Source: Tundrisphaera lichenicola (GTDB lineage Bacteria; Planctomycetota; Planctomycetia; Isosphaerales; Isosphaeraceae). Taken from it: DNA of 64,000 nucleotides. Each line of letters starts with the position of its first letter. Position 1 is the stretch's first letter. Shown one piece after another: positions 18,616 through 28,120 of this stretch. Under the pieces are notes generated by a model. The model worked only from the letters and a program-made list of their open reading frames with translations, made no database searches and was not told the DNA's origin. Position numbers and translations under genes: made by a program. The stretch lies in assembly GCF_051175385.1 (NCBI RefSeq), contig NZ_CP195106.1, forward strand, positions 1,674,001 to 1,738,000. Direction: 5' to 3'.

Positions 18616-19779
18616 ATGGTCCCGATCAAGTACAACGTCCGGAACCTGAAGGTCCGCTGGGTGAATACCCTGATGACGATCCTCGGGACCGGCCTGATCG
18701 TCTGGTCCTCCTGTGCTCTTTTCAGCCTGGTTGAGGGGCTCCAGCATAGCCTGAATGTCTCGGGGGATCCGCTCGATCTCATCGTACTCCGTAAGGGTTC
18801 CTCCTCGGAGACAGTCAGCGGGCTGGATTCGGACAAAGCCGACAAGATCTTGAACCTCGATGGGATCGCTCGCGACCAGGATGGGAAGCCGCTGGCGGCG
18901 GGCGAACTGCTACATATCCCCGTCATGGAGCGGGTCAGCGGAGGCCGGGCCAACTTGATCTTTCGAGGCATCGGACCAGCGTCGAGGAAGCTCCGACCGG
19001 ATTTCCAGATCGTCCAGGGTCGCGATCTGGAGGCCGGCAAGGGTGAGGCCATCGTCAGCCGGACCATGACTCGGAGATTCAAAGGTGCCGGACTGGGCGA
19101 GACGCTCCAGGTCGGGCCCAAAGAATCGTACCGGGTGGTCGGGATCTTCACGGCGGGCGGGAGTGCCGCCGAGAGTGAGGTTTGGGTCGATATCGCAGAC
19201 TTGAAACAGAACACTCGCCGCGAAGGATTCGTCTCGACCGTCCAGTTGCGGGCCGCCAGCGCCGAGGCTCGCGACAGCCTCCGGCGGACAATCGAGACGG
19301 ATCCCCAGTTCATGCTTGCCGCCCTGCCCGAGCCCGAGTTTTTCGCCACTCAGTCGCGTACCGCTCTCTTTTACAAAGTGGCAGGCTATGTGATCGCCCT
19401 CTTCCTGAGCGTGGGAGCCATGTTCGCGGCCGCCAATACGATGTTCGCCGCGGTCAGCTCACGAACTCGCGAGATCGGCACAATGCGAGCCCTGGGCTTC
19501 TCCCGGTTCTCAATCCTGATCTCGTTCCTGGGAGAGTCCGTCTTGCTCTGTACCCTGGGAGGGATCGTCGGGGTCCTGGCGACGCTCCCGCTCACGTTCC
19601 TGACATTCGGAACGAATAATATCGACACCTTCGCCGAGATCAGCGTTGGCTTCCGCTTCGGCCCGCTCGTCCTGATCGTGGCCGCCGCGATGACCCTGGC
19701 GATGGGGGTGATCGGCGGGCTATTCCCCGCGATCCGGGCGGTCCGGTTGGATGTGATCTCGTCGCTTCGCGAACTTTAA
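18616..19779 (+). CDS. FtsX-like ABC permease 2
   Basis: 387 aa, same topology as the preceding gene: TM near 20-40, periplasmic domain, then three C-terminal TMs with SSRTREIGTMRALGFSRF at the coupling helix. It begins 6 nt after permease 1. The arrangement adaptor-ATPase-permease-permease resembles LolCDE/DevBCA-like systems for lipids, lipoproteins or peptides; the cargo is not readable. Its end is 15 nt from the convergent hpnE. Confidence 0.93.
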   Translation: MVPIKYNVRNLKVRWVNTLMTILGTGLIVWSSCALFSLVEGLQHSLNVSGDPLDLIVLRKGSSSETVSGLDSDKADKILNLDGIARDQDGKPLAAGELLHIPVMERVSGGRANLIFRGIGPASRKLRPDFQIVQGRDLEAGKGEAIVSRTMTRRFKGAGLGETLQVGPKESYRVVGIFTAGGSAAESEVWVDIADLKQNTRREGFVSTVQLRAASAEARDSLRRTIETDPQFMLAALPEPEFFATQSRTALFYKVAGYVIALFLSVGAMFAAANTMFAAVSSRTREIGTMRALGFSRFSILISFLGESVLLCTLGGIVGVLATLPLTFLTFGTNNIDTFAEISVGFRFGPLVLIVAAAMTLAMGVIGGLFPAIRAVRLDVISSLREL

Positions 19780-19794
19780 ATGGGGCGAGCCTTT

Positions 19795-21225
19795 TCATCC
19801 CCCGAGTAACATTCTCGACAGGGGACCGGCCGGCAAATCGGGCCGGACGAGAGTCTCGGGGCGTCCGAGGTCATCCGTGATCCCTTCGGCCGCCAGGTAG
19901 CCGGACCGGACGGCCCCTTCCATGGTGGCGGGCCAGCCGGTCGCGGTCCAGTCGCCAGCCAGAAAGAGCCCCTCGATCGGGGTTCTCTGCGGCGGTCGGA
20001 TCGCGTCGACACCCGGTCGAACGGCAAAGGTCGCTCCGTGTTCGGTGACGATTCTCGATCGGATCAGTTTGGCCTCGGTGGACGCGGGCCAGATCGAATT
20101 CAATTCCTTTAGCACAAGAGCCAGGATTGCTGGATTGTCCAGCGAGAGCAGATCGTAAGCCGCGCTGATCACGACCTGGAGATACTGGCCCTGGCCGTCA
20201 GACCCTGTTCGACCCTGGATCATCGTGTGATTGAAGACCCAATGAATCGGCCGGGCGACGGTCACGACGTGGTCGAAAGGACAGACATCGCGATCGAACC
20301 AAAGGTGGATACCCGTGATGGGTGAGGACTCGATCGCTTCGAGCTTTCCGAGCGTGGGGATCCGCTCGCGGAGTCCGTCAGGAAGGAGTTTTGCCACCCG
20401 ATCAAACGGTGTTGCGAGGACCACGAAGTCGGCATCGATGGTTTCGCCGGAACGTAGCCTGAGTCCACGCAGATGACCATCTTCGTCCATCTCGACCGTC
20501 CGAACTCCCGTCGTCAAACGGACCGCCACCCCTTGCTCGTCGAGCCAACGCTCGAGCCTCGACCCATAGAGCTCACCCAGGGGGACCAGGGGTAGCTCCA
20601 TCTGGTAGCCTTCGCGATTCCGGAGGAAGCCGTCCAGGAACACCTTCCTCGCATGCCCGACGTCCATCCGATCGAGCCGTTCATTCAAGGCCGAGATCAG
20701 GACCGTCCCCCAGTAGCGGTCGATTGTTCGGTCGGTCTGGCCATTGCGTCGGAGCCAGGACTCGAACGATTCTCCGGGTCGGTCATGACGATCGAATCGG
20801 AGCCGTGCCAGGCCATATCCGACCCGGAGACGTTCCGTCCAGGTGAGATAATTCGCCCGGAGAAAACTCCCCGAAAGGTGAAATGGCGCCGGCCAGCTCC
20901 CGGCGGCCAGTTCCGAGAGCCGCCCTTCGGGGCTCAGAAAACGAACGGTTGACTCTCGACGAAAGAGCCCGACGATCCCAACCCTCCGACAGAAGTCGGT
21001 TAAGTTCGTACAGCAAACCATGCTGACATGCTGGCAATTGTCGACGAGTTCGCCACTTGCGGGGTCGGGAAATGAGCTGGCCCGACCTCCGAGGCGGGGA
21101 CGACTCTCGATCAAGGTGATCCGGACCCCGTGGCCCGTCAAGGCGGCGGCCACGGCCAGCCCCGCCAGTCCACCGCCAACGATCGCCACATGAGGAGGGG
21201 AAGGGACGGCCATCGGCGAATTCAT
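19795..21225 (-). CDS. hpnE: hydroxysqualene dehydroxylase
   Basis: 476 aa flavoprotein that reduces hydroxysqualene to squalene, the last step of the HpnCDE route. The N-terminal FAD dinucleotide fold VAIVGGGLAGLAVA is followed by ESRPRLGGRASSF and the conserved NCQHV segment; the C-terminal motif GLFLAGDWTATGWPATMEGA is the HpnE/phytoene-desaturase-like FAD closure. ATG 21225 overlaps the hpnD stop as ATGA and is preferred over TTG 21231. Confidence 0.95.
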   Translation of the reverse strand: MNSPMAVPSPPHVAIVGGGLAGLAVAAALTGHGVRITLIESRPRLGGRASSFPDPASGELVDNCQHVSMVCCTNLTDFCRRVGIVGLFRRESTVRFLSPEGRLSELAAGSWPAPFHLSGSFLRANYLTWTERLRVGYGLARLRFDRHDRPGESFESWLRRNGQTDRTIDRYWGTVLISALNERLDRMDVGHARKVFLDGFLRNREGYQMELPLVPLGELYGSRLERWLDEQGVAVRLTTGVRTVEMDEDGHLRGLRLRSGETIDADFVVLATPFDRVAKLLPDGLRERIPTLGKLEAIESSPITGIHLWFDRDVCPFDHVVTVARPIHWVFNHTMIQGRTGSDGQGQYLQVVISAAYDLLSLDNPAILALVLKELNSIWPASTEAKLIRSRIVTEHGATFAVRPGVDAIRPPQRTPIEGLFLAGDWTATGWPATMEGAVRSGYLAAEGITDDLGRPETLVRPDLPAGPLSRMLLGG

Positions 21226-22133
21226 CCGCAACTGCGGGACTCCGCGAGGAATGGCCCGGGTTCGGGGAGTGGTCGGGCGAAGCGTGATCCCATCGAGACC
21301 AGCGTGATCGCGAGTTTCTGATAAGCTGGCAGCGTGACTCGACCCGAGAGGACGTCGTAGTCCCTTCGAATGATCTCGTCCAGGAGTGACCGATAGATTC
21401 CCACGATCGCTCGGAGGACCGGTCGACCGACCGGTGCGACCATCGAGGCCAGCGGCTCCGACTTCGAATAATACTCGGCGGCCCGACCTCCTTGAAACTC
21501 CAGGAGAGCACGAACCCGTCCTGTCGCCCGAGGAGCGGCCAGTTCCGAAGGTTCGACACCGAATCTTCGAAGGTCTTCCTGGGGGAGGTAGACGCGACCC
21601 TGAAGGGCATCCTCTCGGACATCGCGGACGATGTTGGTGAGTTGGAGCGCCACGCCGCAGGCCTCGGCCAGGGATTCGGCCTTGCCCCCCTCGGAGTGGA
21701 ACCCCCAGATGTGGAGGCAGCTCAGCCCGACTGCCGAGGCCACTCGGTAGCAGTATTGATAGAGTTCCTCGAACGTGACGAACGGCCGAGGCTCGACGTC
21801 CATCGCGACCCCGTCGATGACCTCGTGCAGATACCGGCGAGGGATCGAGTGGGTCCGAACCGTGTCGACCAGGGCAGGCATGCCCGGCCAGGGTTCGTCC
21901 CGACCATCCAGCGCGTCGTCCAGGCTCCTGCGCCAGGCGTCGATCGCTATCGCCTTCTCACTGGACAGGCCAGGGAGATCGGCAAGATCATCGGTCCTCC
22001 GGAAGAACGCATAGAGGGCGCACATCGCCCTCCTGCGCGCCGGGGGGAGGACCAGGAAGCTGTAATAGAAGTTCCGGGCCTCCTGCCGGGAGAGTCGGGC
22101 GCAGAAGTCATAGCTGGCGCGGAGATCATTCAT
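21222..22133 (-). CDS. hpnD: presqualene diphosphate synthase
   Basis: 303 aa squalene/phytoene-synthase fold enzyme that condenses two farnesyl diphosphates. The two Asp-rich metal motifs are present: RRTDDLADL in the first half and NIVRDVREDALQGRVYLP in the second. Starts within the 4-nt ATGA overlap with hpnC and ends in a 4-nt overlap with hpnE, so the three are translationally coupled. Confidence 0.95.
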   Translation of the reverse strand: MNDLRASYDFCARLSRQEARNFYYSFLVLPPARRRAMCALYAFFRRTDDLADLPGLSSEKAIAIDAWRRSLDDALDGRDEPWPGMPALVDTVRTHSIPRRYLHEVIDGVAMDVEPRPFVTFEELYQYCYRVASAVGLSCLHIWGFHSEGGKAESLAEACGVALQLTNIVRDVREDALQGRVYLPQEDLRRFGVEPSELAAPRATGRVRALLEFQGGRAAEYYSKSEPLASMVAPVGRPVLRAIVGIYRSLLDEIIRRDYDVLSGRVTLPAYQKLAITLVSMGSRFARPLPEPGPFLAESRSCG

Positions 22134-23077
22134 GAGGCTCGCCCCGCCAGGACCCGGACCGTTCTCCGGTTTTTCGGAGATCTGGACAAGAAGACGCGGA
22201 GGAGGAGGCCGACCTTCGCCAGCTTGCTGACTTCCGGCCTCGAGGCAAGGACGTCGTATCCCTGAGCCTCGATCCGGTCGAGGATCGCCATGCCTCCTCG
22301 AGAAAACAGGTCGACGTCCACGCCCAGTTCCCGGGGCATTCTCCCGATGAGAGTCCGGCCCGCCACGAGTCGCTCGCGGGCCCGTCTGACCTGCTCGCGG
22401 AGCAATGCCTTGAAGGCGGGCGTGAAGCGGAGGTGGTGGAGATCGTCATCACCGTAACCGAAGCGGAGGCGATCCTCACGAGGCAGGTAGATCCGCCCGA
22501 TCTTCAGGTCACGAGCCACGTCTTGCCAGAAATTGGCAAGCTGTAGCCCGGTACAGGTCAGGTCGGATAGCCGGGCATTCTCCTCGCTGAACGATCGTGC
22601 CAGGTAGAGGACCAAGTGTCCCACAGGGTCGGCCGATCGCGTGCAATAGTCGAGGAGCTGATCGAACGTCTCGTATTCGGAAACGCGCTGATCCTGCTCG
22701 AAGGCCGAGATCAGGGCCTCGAACGGTGTGATCGGGATCTCGAATTCCTCGACCGTTTGCCGAAGGGCGACCATGACCGGGTGTCGGGCTTGCCCCTGGT
22801 ACATGGCTTCGAGTTCGCCACGCCACCAGGAGAGGAGTTCGAGCGATCGGGCGGGATCGCCCACCTCGTCCCCGAGGTCGTCGGACCACCGGCAGAAGGC
22901 GTAAATGCTCCGGAAAGCGGGACGGAGCGGCTTTGGCGTGAGCCAGGTGACCACGCTGAAGTTTTCGTAGTGGCTCGAAGTGAGCCGGGCGCAGTAGGCC
23001 AGTGCGTCGTCGATCCCGACCGGGTCTCGACCCTCGGCCTCGGGCCCGTAGCGACGGAGTTCATCCAGGAACGGCAT
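22130..23077 (-). CDS. hpnC: hydroxysqualene synthase
   Basis: 315 aa, same fold as HpnD. It converts presqualene diphosphate to hydroxysqualene. Motifs: FCRWSDDLGDEVGD and ANFWQDVARDLKIGRIYLPRED, with the ENFSVVTWL N-terminal block characteristic of HpnC. First gene of hpnC-hpnD-hpnE; no squalene-hopene cyclase is in the window. Confidence 0.95.
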   Translation of the reverse strand: MPFLDELRRYGPEAEGRDPVGIDDALAYCARLTSSHYENFSVVTWLTPKPLRPAFRSIYAFCRWSDDLGDEVGDPARSLELLSWWRGELEAMYQGQARHPVMVALRQTVEEFEIPITPFEALISAFEQDQRVSEYETFDQLLDYCTRSADPVGHLVLYLARSFSEENARLSDLTCTGLQLANFWQDVARDLKIGRIYLPREDRLRFGYGDDDLHHLRFTPAFKALLREQVRRARERLVAGRTLIGRMPRELGVDVDLFSRGGMAILDRIEAQGYDVLASRPEVSKLAKVGLLLRVFLSRSPKNRRTVRVLAGRAS

Positions 23078-23186
23078 GGGCGGGCCTTCTTTCGATGAGC
23101 CCGGGCATCCTTCCCGATCTCCGACCAGGCCCCGGGTCGGGCGATTCTAACCCAACCGGCATGCGTTTCGCCAGACAACACGCCGG

Positions 23187-23215
23187 TTGACCCCTCCGGA
23201 CCCCTCGCGCACAAT
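23187..23215 (+). promoter_or_regulatory. candidate sigma-70 promoter of the DUF1080 gene
   Basis: TTGACC (23187-23192), a 17-nt spacer and CACAAT (23210-23215), 47 nt before the ATG at 23262. Confidence 0.45.
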
Positions 23216-23261
23216 CGGCGGTTCGAAATCGACAACCCTCGACGCTCACGGAGAACGACCG

Positions 23262-23876
23262 ATGAATCGAAATGCCATCCGATTGGCCGCCGTACTGGCG
23301 CTGGCCGTCAGCACCGCCTCGATGGCTGCCGAGGAGGGATTCAAACCCCTCTTTAATGGCAAGGACCTGACCGGCTGGGTCACCCCCGAAGACAAGTCAC
23401 TGTTCAAGGTCGAGGACGGCGTGATCGTCGGCCGGACCAAGGGCGATCTTCAGAAGAACGAGTTCCTGGCCACCGACAAGGCTTATGGCGACTTCGTCCT
23501 GAAGGCCAAGATCAAGTTCAAGGGGAACAATTCGGGGATCCAGTTCCGGAGCGTCCGTAAGCCCGATGGTGTGGTCTCGGGTCCTCAGGCCGACGTTGCT
23601 CCGGGCTACTGGGGCCTGCTTTATGAGGAGCGAGGCCGGGGGATTCTCGACCAGTACCCCAAGGAAAAGGCGGCAGCCCTGGTCCGAGAGGGGGCCTACA
23701 ACGAATTCGTGATCACCGCGAAGGGGGACCACGTGACGATCTCGCTCAATGGCACGGTCGTCAATGACGTGACCGACCCCAAATTCGACAAGAGCGGGAT
23801 CATCGCCTTCCAGCTCCACGTCGGCAAGCCGACCGAAATCCAGGTGAAGGACGTCGAAATCAAGACTCTCGACTGA
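23262..23876 (+). CDS. exported DUF1080 (3-keto-disaccharide hydrolase family) protein
   Basis: 204 aa. A signal peptide is seen at residues 1-22 (cut after SMA-A). The DUF1080 core opens with FKPLFNGKDLTGW and continues with VEDGVIVGR, DFVLKAKIKF...NSGIQFR, and ends in a concanavalin-like beta sandwich. Family members are found in large numbers in planctomycetes and are linked to glycan breakdown in the periplasm; the exact substrate is not evident. ATG 23262 sits 8 nt after GGAGAA. A strong terminator follows. Confidence 0.93.
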   Translation: MNRNAIRLAAVLALAVSTASMAAEEGFKPLFNGKDLTGWVTPEDKSLFKVEDGVIVGRTKGDLQKNEFLATDKAYGDFVLKAKIKFKGNNSGIQFRSVRKPDGVVSGPQADVAPGYWGLLYEERGRGILDQYPKEKAAALVREGAYNEFVITAKGDHVTISLNGTVVNDVTDPKFDKSGIIAFQLHVGKPTEIQVKDVEIKTLD

Positions 23877-23906
23877 TCGAGTCGGAACGCGACTCATCCA
23901 TCAACG

Positions 23907-23946
23907 ACGCCCGCCGGGACCATTCCGGGTCACGGCGGGCGTTTTT
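23907..23946 (+). terminator. rho-independent terminator after the DUF1080 gene
   Basis: ACGCCCGCCG (23907-23916) pairs with CGGCGGGCGT (23933-23942) across a 16-nt loop and is followed by TTTT. Confidence 0.85.
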
Positions 23947-24621
23947 GATGGTGCAGGATCCGGGGGCGTCGCGGAGGCGTTTCTTCTCCGCGTGATCCAA
24001 TTGACCGATTCGAGCCTCATTGTCGTCAGGCCGATTCCTGGGAGTTTCCGAGAAAGTCCCAAGTCCGCGGGAGAGAATCCCGATAAGTGATCTGGTACTG
24101 CACGTCTACTCCTAGTAAAAGGGGCCAACCGCGGTGATCGCGATCCCCTCCGTTCGCGGAACCGGGCCGACTGGATGGTCGAGCCCGTTCATCGACAGGG
24201 AAGTCGCAATCGACGCGATACCGAAAGCGGGTCGGCGACCCGATGAGCCCCTTGATTGGGGAACTCATCGGAAGTCTCTTGGCCCGCCGCTCGGGACCCG
24301 GTCCGTCAAGACGACGGGCCGAGGGGCCTTCGATGCGAGGCCCGCCCAGGGAAGGGCCGGGGGACCATCCCGGTCAGCCGCTCACCTAACGATCCACCTC
24401 CAACTTCTCTCGGCGCGAGCGTCCGCACGGTCGGACCTGGCCCCGGTTCGGTCTTCTCCGACACCATTGGCGTCGGGGATTCCGCTCGGGTCGATCCCTC
24501 CGCGTCGAATGGCCCGGACCACGATGGCATCCCCGCCCCGGGGCCATCGCGACCGGCACGAATCCGCCCCCGGGTATGGGTCGCGATTCGGGTCGTCCTG
24601 CGGGAAAGGAGTCCGTGCGGC
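23947..24621. other. 675-nt region without a recognised gene
   Basis: Open frames here run on into the protease gene but lack protein-like character. I see no RNA gene, repeat or insertion. It may hold the promoter and a long leader of the thioredoxin-protease gene. Confidence 0.55.
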
Positions 24622-26217
24622 ATGACCATCGCGCCTCTGCTGATCGCCCTGATCGTCACCGCGGCCGCCGAGAACTCGGGCGAGCCCGTGCTCCTGGACT
24701 TCCACGCGTCCTGGTGCAGCCCCTGCCGCCAGATGCGTCCGGAAGTCGAAAAACTCGTCCGCAAGGGTTATCCGGTCAAATCCATCGACATCGACCGGTC
24801 GCCCGAGCTGAGCGAACGATACAAGGTGACGGCCGTTCCTACGTTTGTCATCGTTGATGCGAACGGGAAGGTCCTGAACCGTGCCTCCGGGGCCATGCCT
24901 GCGGTGCAGCTGGCCACCTTCTACAACGAGACCAAGACCCGGGCCCCATCGGCAATCTCCGCCTCCGAGGAGGAGGAACCGGAGGGTGCACCCTCGAGGC
25001 TCCAGGATCAATCACCGGAGGAAGTCTCCGAAGCCGAGTCACAACCCGGCACTCCGCTGATCAATCCCAAGCCCTGGGAGACCGTGGTTCGGATCAAGAT
25101 GCATCTCTCCGACTCGGAGTGGGGATTCGGTTCCGGGACGATCATCCATAGCACGGCCGAAGAATCGATCATCCTGACCTGTGCCCACATCTTCCGGATC
25201 AAGGGACGACAACAGCCCTCTCCGAAGAACTTCCGCGTACCCATTTCGGTCGACCTCTTCGATGGCCAGTTCGTCAGCGCCCGACCGGCAATGATTCGGT
25301 GCTCGGAGAAGGATATTCCCGGAGAGGCCATCGACTATGATTTCAACAACGACGTCGGTCTGATCCGGATCAGGCCCGGTCGAGTCCTGGCGGCATCGCG
25401 CGTAGTCCCTCCCGACTGGCAGCCGCAACAGGGAATGAAGATGTTCTCGGTGGGCTGCTCGCACGGTCGTGATGCCACCGCCTGGGATACGACGATCCTC
25501 GACCCTAGGGTCGGGATGAGCAACAGTTCGACCAAGCAAGGCTTCGCCACGATGAAATGTGCTCACCAGCCCATGGAAGGTCGATCGGGCGGCGGTCTCT
25601 ACACGACCGATGGCTATGTTGCGGGCGTCTGCGACTTCGCCGATCCGAACGAAAAGGTCGGCCTCTATGCCGTCCCCGACGCCATCCACCGACTGCTCGA
25701 CCGCAACCAGCTCATGGCCCTCTACAAGCGGGGCGGCGACCAGGGCGGGACCATGTTGGCGTCGGACCGGTCACGGGCCCGATCCAGGGGTTCCTCCGAA
25801 ACCTACGTTCGGGCGCAGAATTCTCCCCTCAGGGAGCCGGTCCCGGCCGCCGACGCCATCACGCTTCCGCCGTTTGACATGGTGGCGAGTCGGGACGCTC
25901 GTAATGCCGCGGTTACCTCGGGAGCCAAGGCCTGGCAGGCGGGCGAGAACCGGACGGCTCCCCCCAGGCAGCCTCGATCGTCGGTCCGGCCAGATCTCGC
26001 CGCGAACCTCGACAATTCCATCGATCCGGGAGCGCCGGTGACCACGGAACTCGAGATGGAACCCTCCGCCGAAGATCGAGCCTTTGAGCGGACACGATCG
26101 GAACTCTCCAGGACCGAACCAACCGCCCCGGCCGGATCTCCTCGATCCGCTGCCGGCTGGAAGCCCGCCCGTCAGGCCTTGCCGGATCTGGTCGGATCTT
26201 CGAGAAGTCGTCGGTGA
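24622..26217 (+). CDS. thioredoxin domain fused to a trypsin-like serine protease
   Basis: 531 aa. ATG 24622 follows AAGGAG by 10 nt. A short hydrophobic N-terminus (MTIAPLLIALIVTAAA) suggests export. Residues about 20-110 are a thioredoxin fold with active site WCSPC and cis-Pro AVPTF. After an acidic linker, residues about 150-370 form an S1-type protease with the triad visible as TCAHIF (His), NNDVGLI (Asp) and GRSGGGL (Ser). The last 150 residues are low-complexity, Pro/Arg/Ser-rich. Probably a periplasmic protein combining thiol redox and proteolysis, for example quality control of secreted proteins; that is inference. Confidence 0.87.
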   Translation: MTIAPLLIALIVTAAAENSGEPVLLDFHASWCSPCRQMRPEVEKLVRKGYPVKSIDIDRSPELSERYKVTAVPTFVIVDANGKVLNRASGAMPAVQLATFYNETKTRAPSAISASEEEEPEGAPSRLQDQSPEEVSEAESQPGTPLINPKPWETVVRIKMHLSDSEWGFGSGTIIHSTAEESIILTCAHIFRIKGRQQPSPKNFRVPISVDLFDGQFVSARPAMIRCSEKDIPGEAIDYDFNNDVGLIRIRPGRVLAASRVVPPDWQPQQGMKMFSVGCSHGRDATAWDTTILDPRVGMSNSSTKQGFATMKCAHQPMEGRSGGGLYTTDGYVAGVCDFADPNEKVGLYAVPDAIHRLLDRNQLMALYKRGGDQGGTMLASDRSRARSRGSSETYVRAQNSPLREPVPAADAITLPPFDMVASRDARNAAVTSGAKAWQAGENRTAPPRQPRSSVRPDLAANLDNSIDPGAPVTTELEMEPSAEDRAFERTRSELSRTEPTAPAGSPRSAAGWKPARQALPDLVGSSRSRR

Positions 26218-26236
26218 ATTGCGGCTCAACTGAAAC

Positions 26237-26273
26237 AAGGCCCATCAACGTCCACGGACGTTGATGGGCCTTT
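26237..26273. terminator. bidirectional terminator between the protease gene and der
   Basis: A perfect 16-bp stem: AAGGCCCATCAACGTC (26237-26252), loop CACG, GACGTTGATGGGCCTT (26257-26272), then TTCT. It sits 20 nt after the + strand gene and 78 nt before the end of der on the - strand. Confidence 0.85.
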
Positions 26274-26350
26274 CTGCGTCTTGATATCCGAATGCACAAC
26301 TGCGATGCAACTTAGGGAGAAACATCACGATACGTTCGGTTCGCTTAGGT

Positions 26351-27853
26351 TCACTGCTCCAGTTCCGTGAGCAACTCGTTGACTTCACGGTCGAGCCGCG
26401 TTCTCCCGACGGGGTTGTTGGAGGACTCATACCAACGGCCCTCGGAGCGTGAGCCCAGGTCCGATGTCGGATCCTGATCCTCATCGACTCCCTTCGGGGC
26501 ATTCGGATCCGACTGGGTCCGTGCTCTGAGATAGAGCTTGATGGGGACGTCCTTGAAGGGCAACCTCTCGCGGAAGACGTTCAGGAGATACCGCTGGTAG
26601 GTGGAATCGAACAGCGAGGGTGAGTTCACGAACAGGACGATGGTCGGCGGGGCCGATCCCACCTGAGTCGCGTAATAGATGCGAGGAATCCGATTGTCTC
26701 GTCCCGGAGGCGAGTGGGCCTCGACGGCTTCTCGGAGAATCCGATTGAGCGTCCCGGTGCCCACCCGCTGCCCCGCCTGCTTGTACATCGATTGCGAGAG
26801 ATTCAGGAGTGCCTTGACATTCCGGCCGGTCGCCGCCGTGATGAAGGCCAAAGGCATGTACGCCATGTTCCGGAAGGCATGCTGGACCATCGTGGCGAAT
26901 CGGCCCATCCCGGGGGCGTCAACGTCCTCGTTGTTGACCATCAGGTCCCATTTGTTCACCGTGAAGATGCACGGCTTGTATTGCTTGGCGATGTAGTCCG
27001 CCATCTGCTTGTCGAGCCGTGAGATGCCCTGGGTGGGATCGAGGAACAAGAGGACGACGTCCGCCCGGCGGATCGATCGTTCGGCCCGGTGGATCGAGTA
27101 AAAATCCAGGCTGTCCTTGATCTTTGCCTTACGCTTGACACCCGCCGTGTCGATCGCGACGAACGGCAGGCCATCGAGCTCGAACCGGACATCGACCGAA
27201 TCTCGGGTCGTCCCAGGACGTTCGGAAACGATCATCCGCTCGGCATGGGCGAGGGTATTGATGAAAGTTGACTTGCCAGTGTTCGGGCGGCCAACGACCG
27301 CGATCTTCATCACCTCATCGGAGGGCTTCGCCGTGAAGACGTCGGGGAGTCGCTCGGCGATCATCTTGAGTAGTTGTTTCTTGTTGCGATTCTGCTGCGT
27401 CGAGATGTAGACCGGCTTCCCGCGTCCGAGCTTGTAGAACTCCCCGCCCCGAGAATCCATCTCGGGCGTGTCGCTCTTGTTGATGACCAGTAAGACGGGG
27501 GTCTTCTGGATATATCGGAGTCGCGAGGCGACTTCCTCGTCGAGGGGCATTACCCCATCTCGGACATCGACCACAAATAAGATGACGTCGGCTTCGTTGA
27601 TTGCCGTCTCGATCTGACGGTCCACGTCGTCGGAGAGGTCATCGCGATCAACCATCCCGATCCCGCCGGTGTCGACCAGTTCGAAGAAGCGAGGATCGTC
27701 CTCGTCGCCGGCTTGGGCCAGGCTGCCGACGCGGTCCCGGGTCACCCCCGACATATCATCGACGATCGCGATCCTTCGCCCGACGATCCAGTTGAAGAGG
27801 GACGACTTGCCGACGTTCGGCCTGCCGACGATCACGACCTTGGGGAGTGCCAT
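26351..27853 (-). CDS. der: ribosome-assembly GTPase Der (EngA)
   Basis: 500 aa with the two tandem GTPase domains unique to Der: G1 GRPNVGKSS with DTGG and NKSD, then G1 GRPNTGKST with DTAG and NKWD, followed by the C-terminal KH-like domain (RIYYATQVGSAPPTIVLFVN). It is essential for 50S subunit maturation. A C-terminal tail after the KH domain is slightly longer than usual and charged. A good promoter lies 115 nt upstream. Confidence 0.97.
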   Translation of the reverse strand: MALPKVVIVGRPNVGKSSLFNWIVGRRIAIVDDMSGVTRDRVGSLAQAGDEDDPRFFELVDTGGIGMVDRDDLSDDVDRQIETAINEADVILFVVDVRDGVMPLDEEVASRLRYIQKTPVLLVINKSDTPEMDSRGGEFYKLGRGKPVYISTQQNRNKKQLLKMIAERLPDVFTAKPSDEVMKIAVVGRPNTGKSTFINTLAHAERMIVSERPGTTRDSVDVRFELDGLPFVAIDTAGVKRKAKIKDSLDFYSIHRAERSIRRADVVLLFLDPTQGISRLDKQMADYIAKQYKPCIFTVNKWDLMVNNEDVDAPGMGRFATMVQHAFRNMAYMPLAFITAATGRNVKALLNLSQSMYKQAGQRVGTGTLNRILREAVEAHSPPGRDNRIPRIYYATQVGSAPPTIVLFVNSPSLFDSTYQRYLLNVFRERLPFKDVPIKLYLRARTQSDPNAPKGVDEDQDPTSDLGSRSEGRWYESSNNPVGRTRLDREVNELLTELEQ

Positions 27854-27967
27854 TACCGTCTCGCGTCCTTGTCCGTGACCGCTCCGGGGCAGATCGCGGA
27901 TGGGGCCAGCTTGATCGTGGATGAATGATCGCTTGGAGTGTTATGCCTCAACTCCAGCACTCTTGTT

Positions 27968-27995
27968 ATTATAGACGATCCTTTCGGAGTAACAA
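27968..27995 (-). promoter_or_regulatory. candidate sigma-70 promoter of der
   Basis: On the minus strand TTGTTA (27995-27990), a 16-nt spacer and a perfect TATAAT (27973-27968) lie 115 nt before the der ATG, in an AT-rich patch. Confidence 0.55.
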
Positions 27996-28120
27996 TCCGG
28001 AAAAGTTTGTTTATGGTGTGATTAAGCGTTCAAGCAAGAGTATTTGGGGCTTGCAGGGACGTTGGGCCTTGCGAAAATCGTAGCCGTGCGGCTAGCCCTT
28101 GATGGGGCGGGGGGCTACCT

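Noticed and set aside
23947..24621. Long open frames before the thioredoxin-protease gene
   Set aside because: No ribosome-binding site, no domain and shadow-like composition; the gene starts at the SD-backed ATG 24622.
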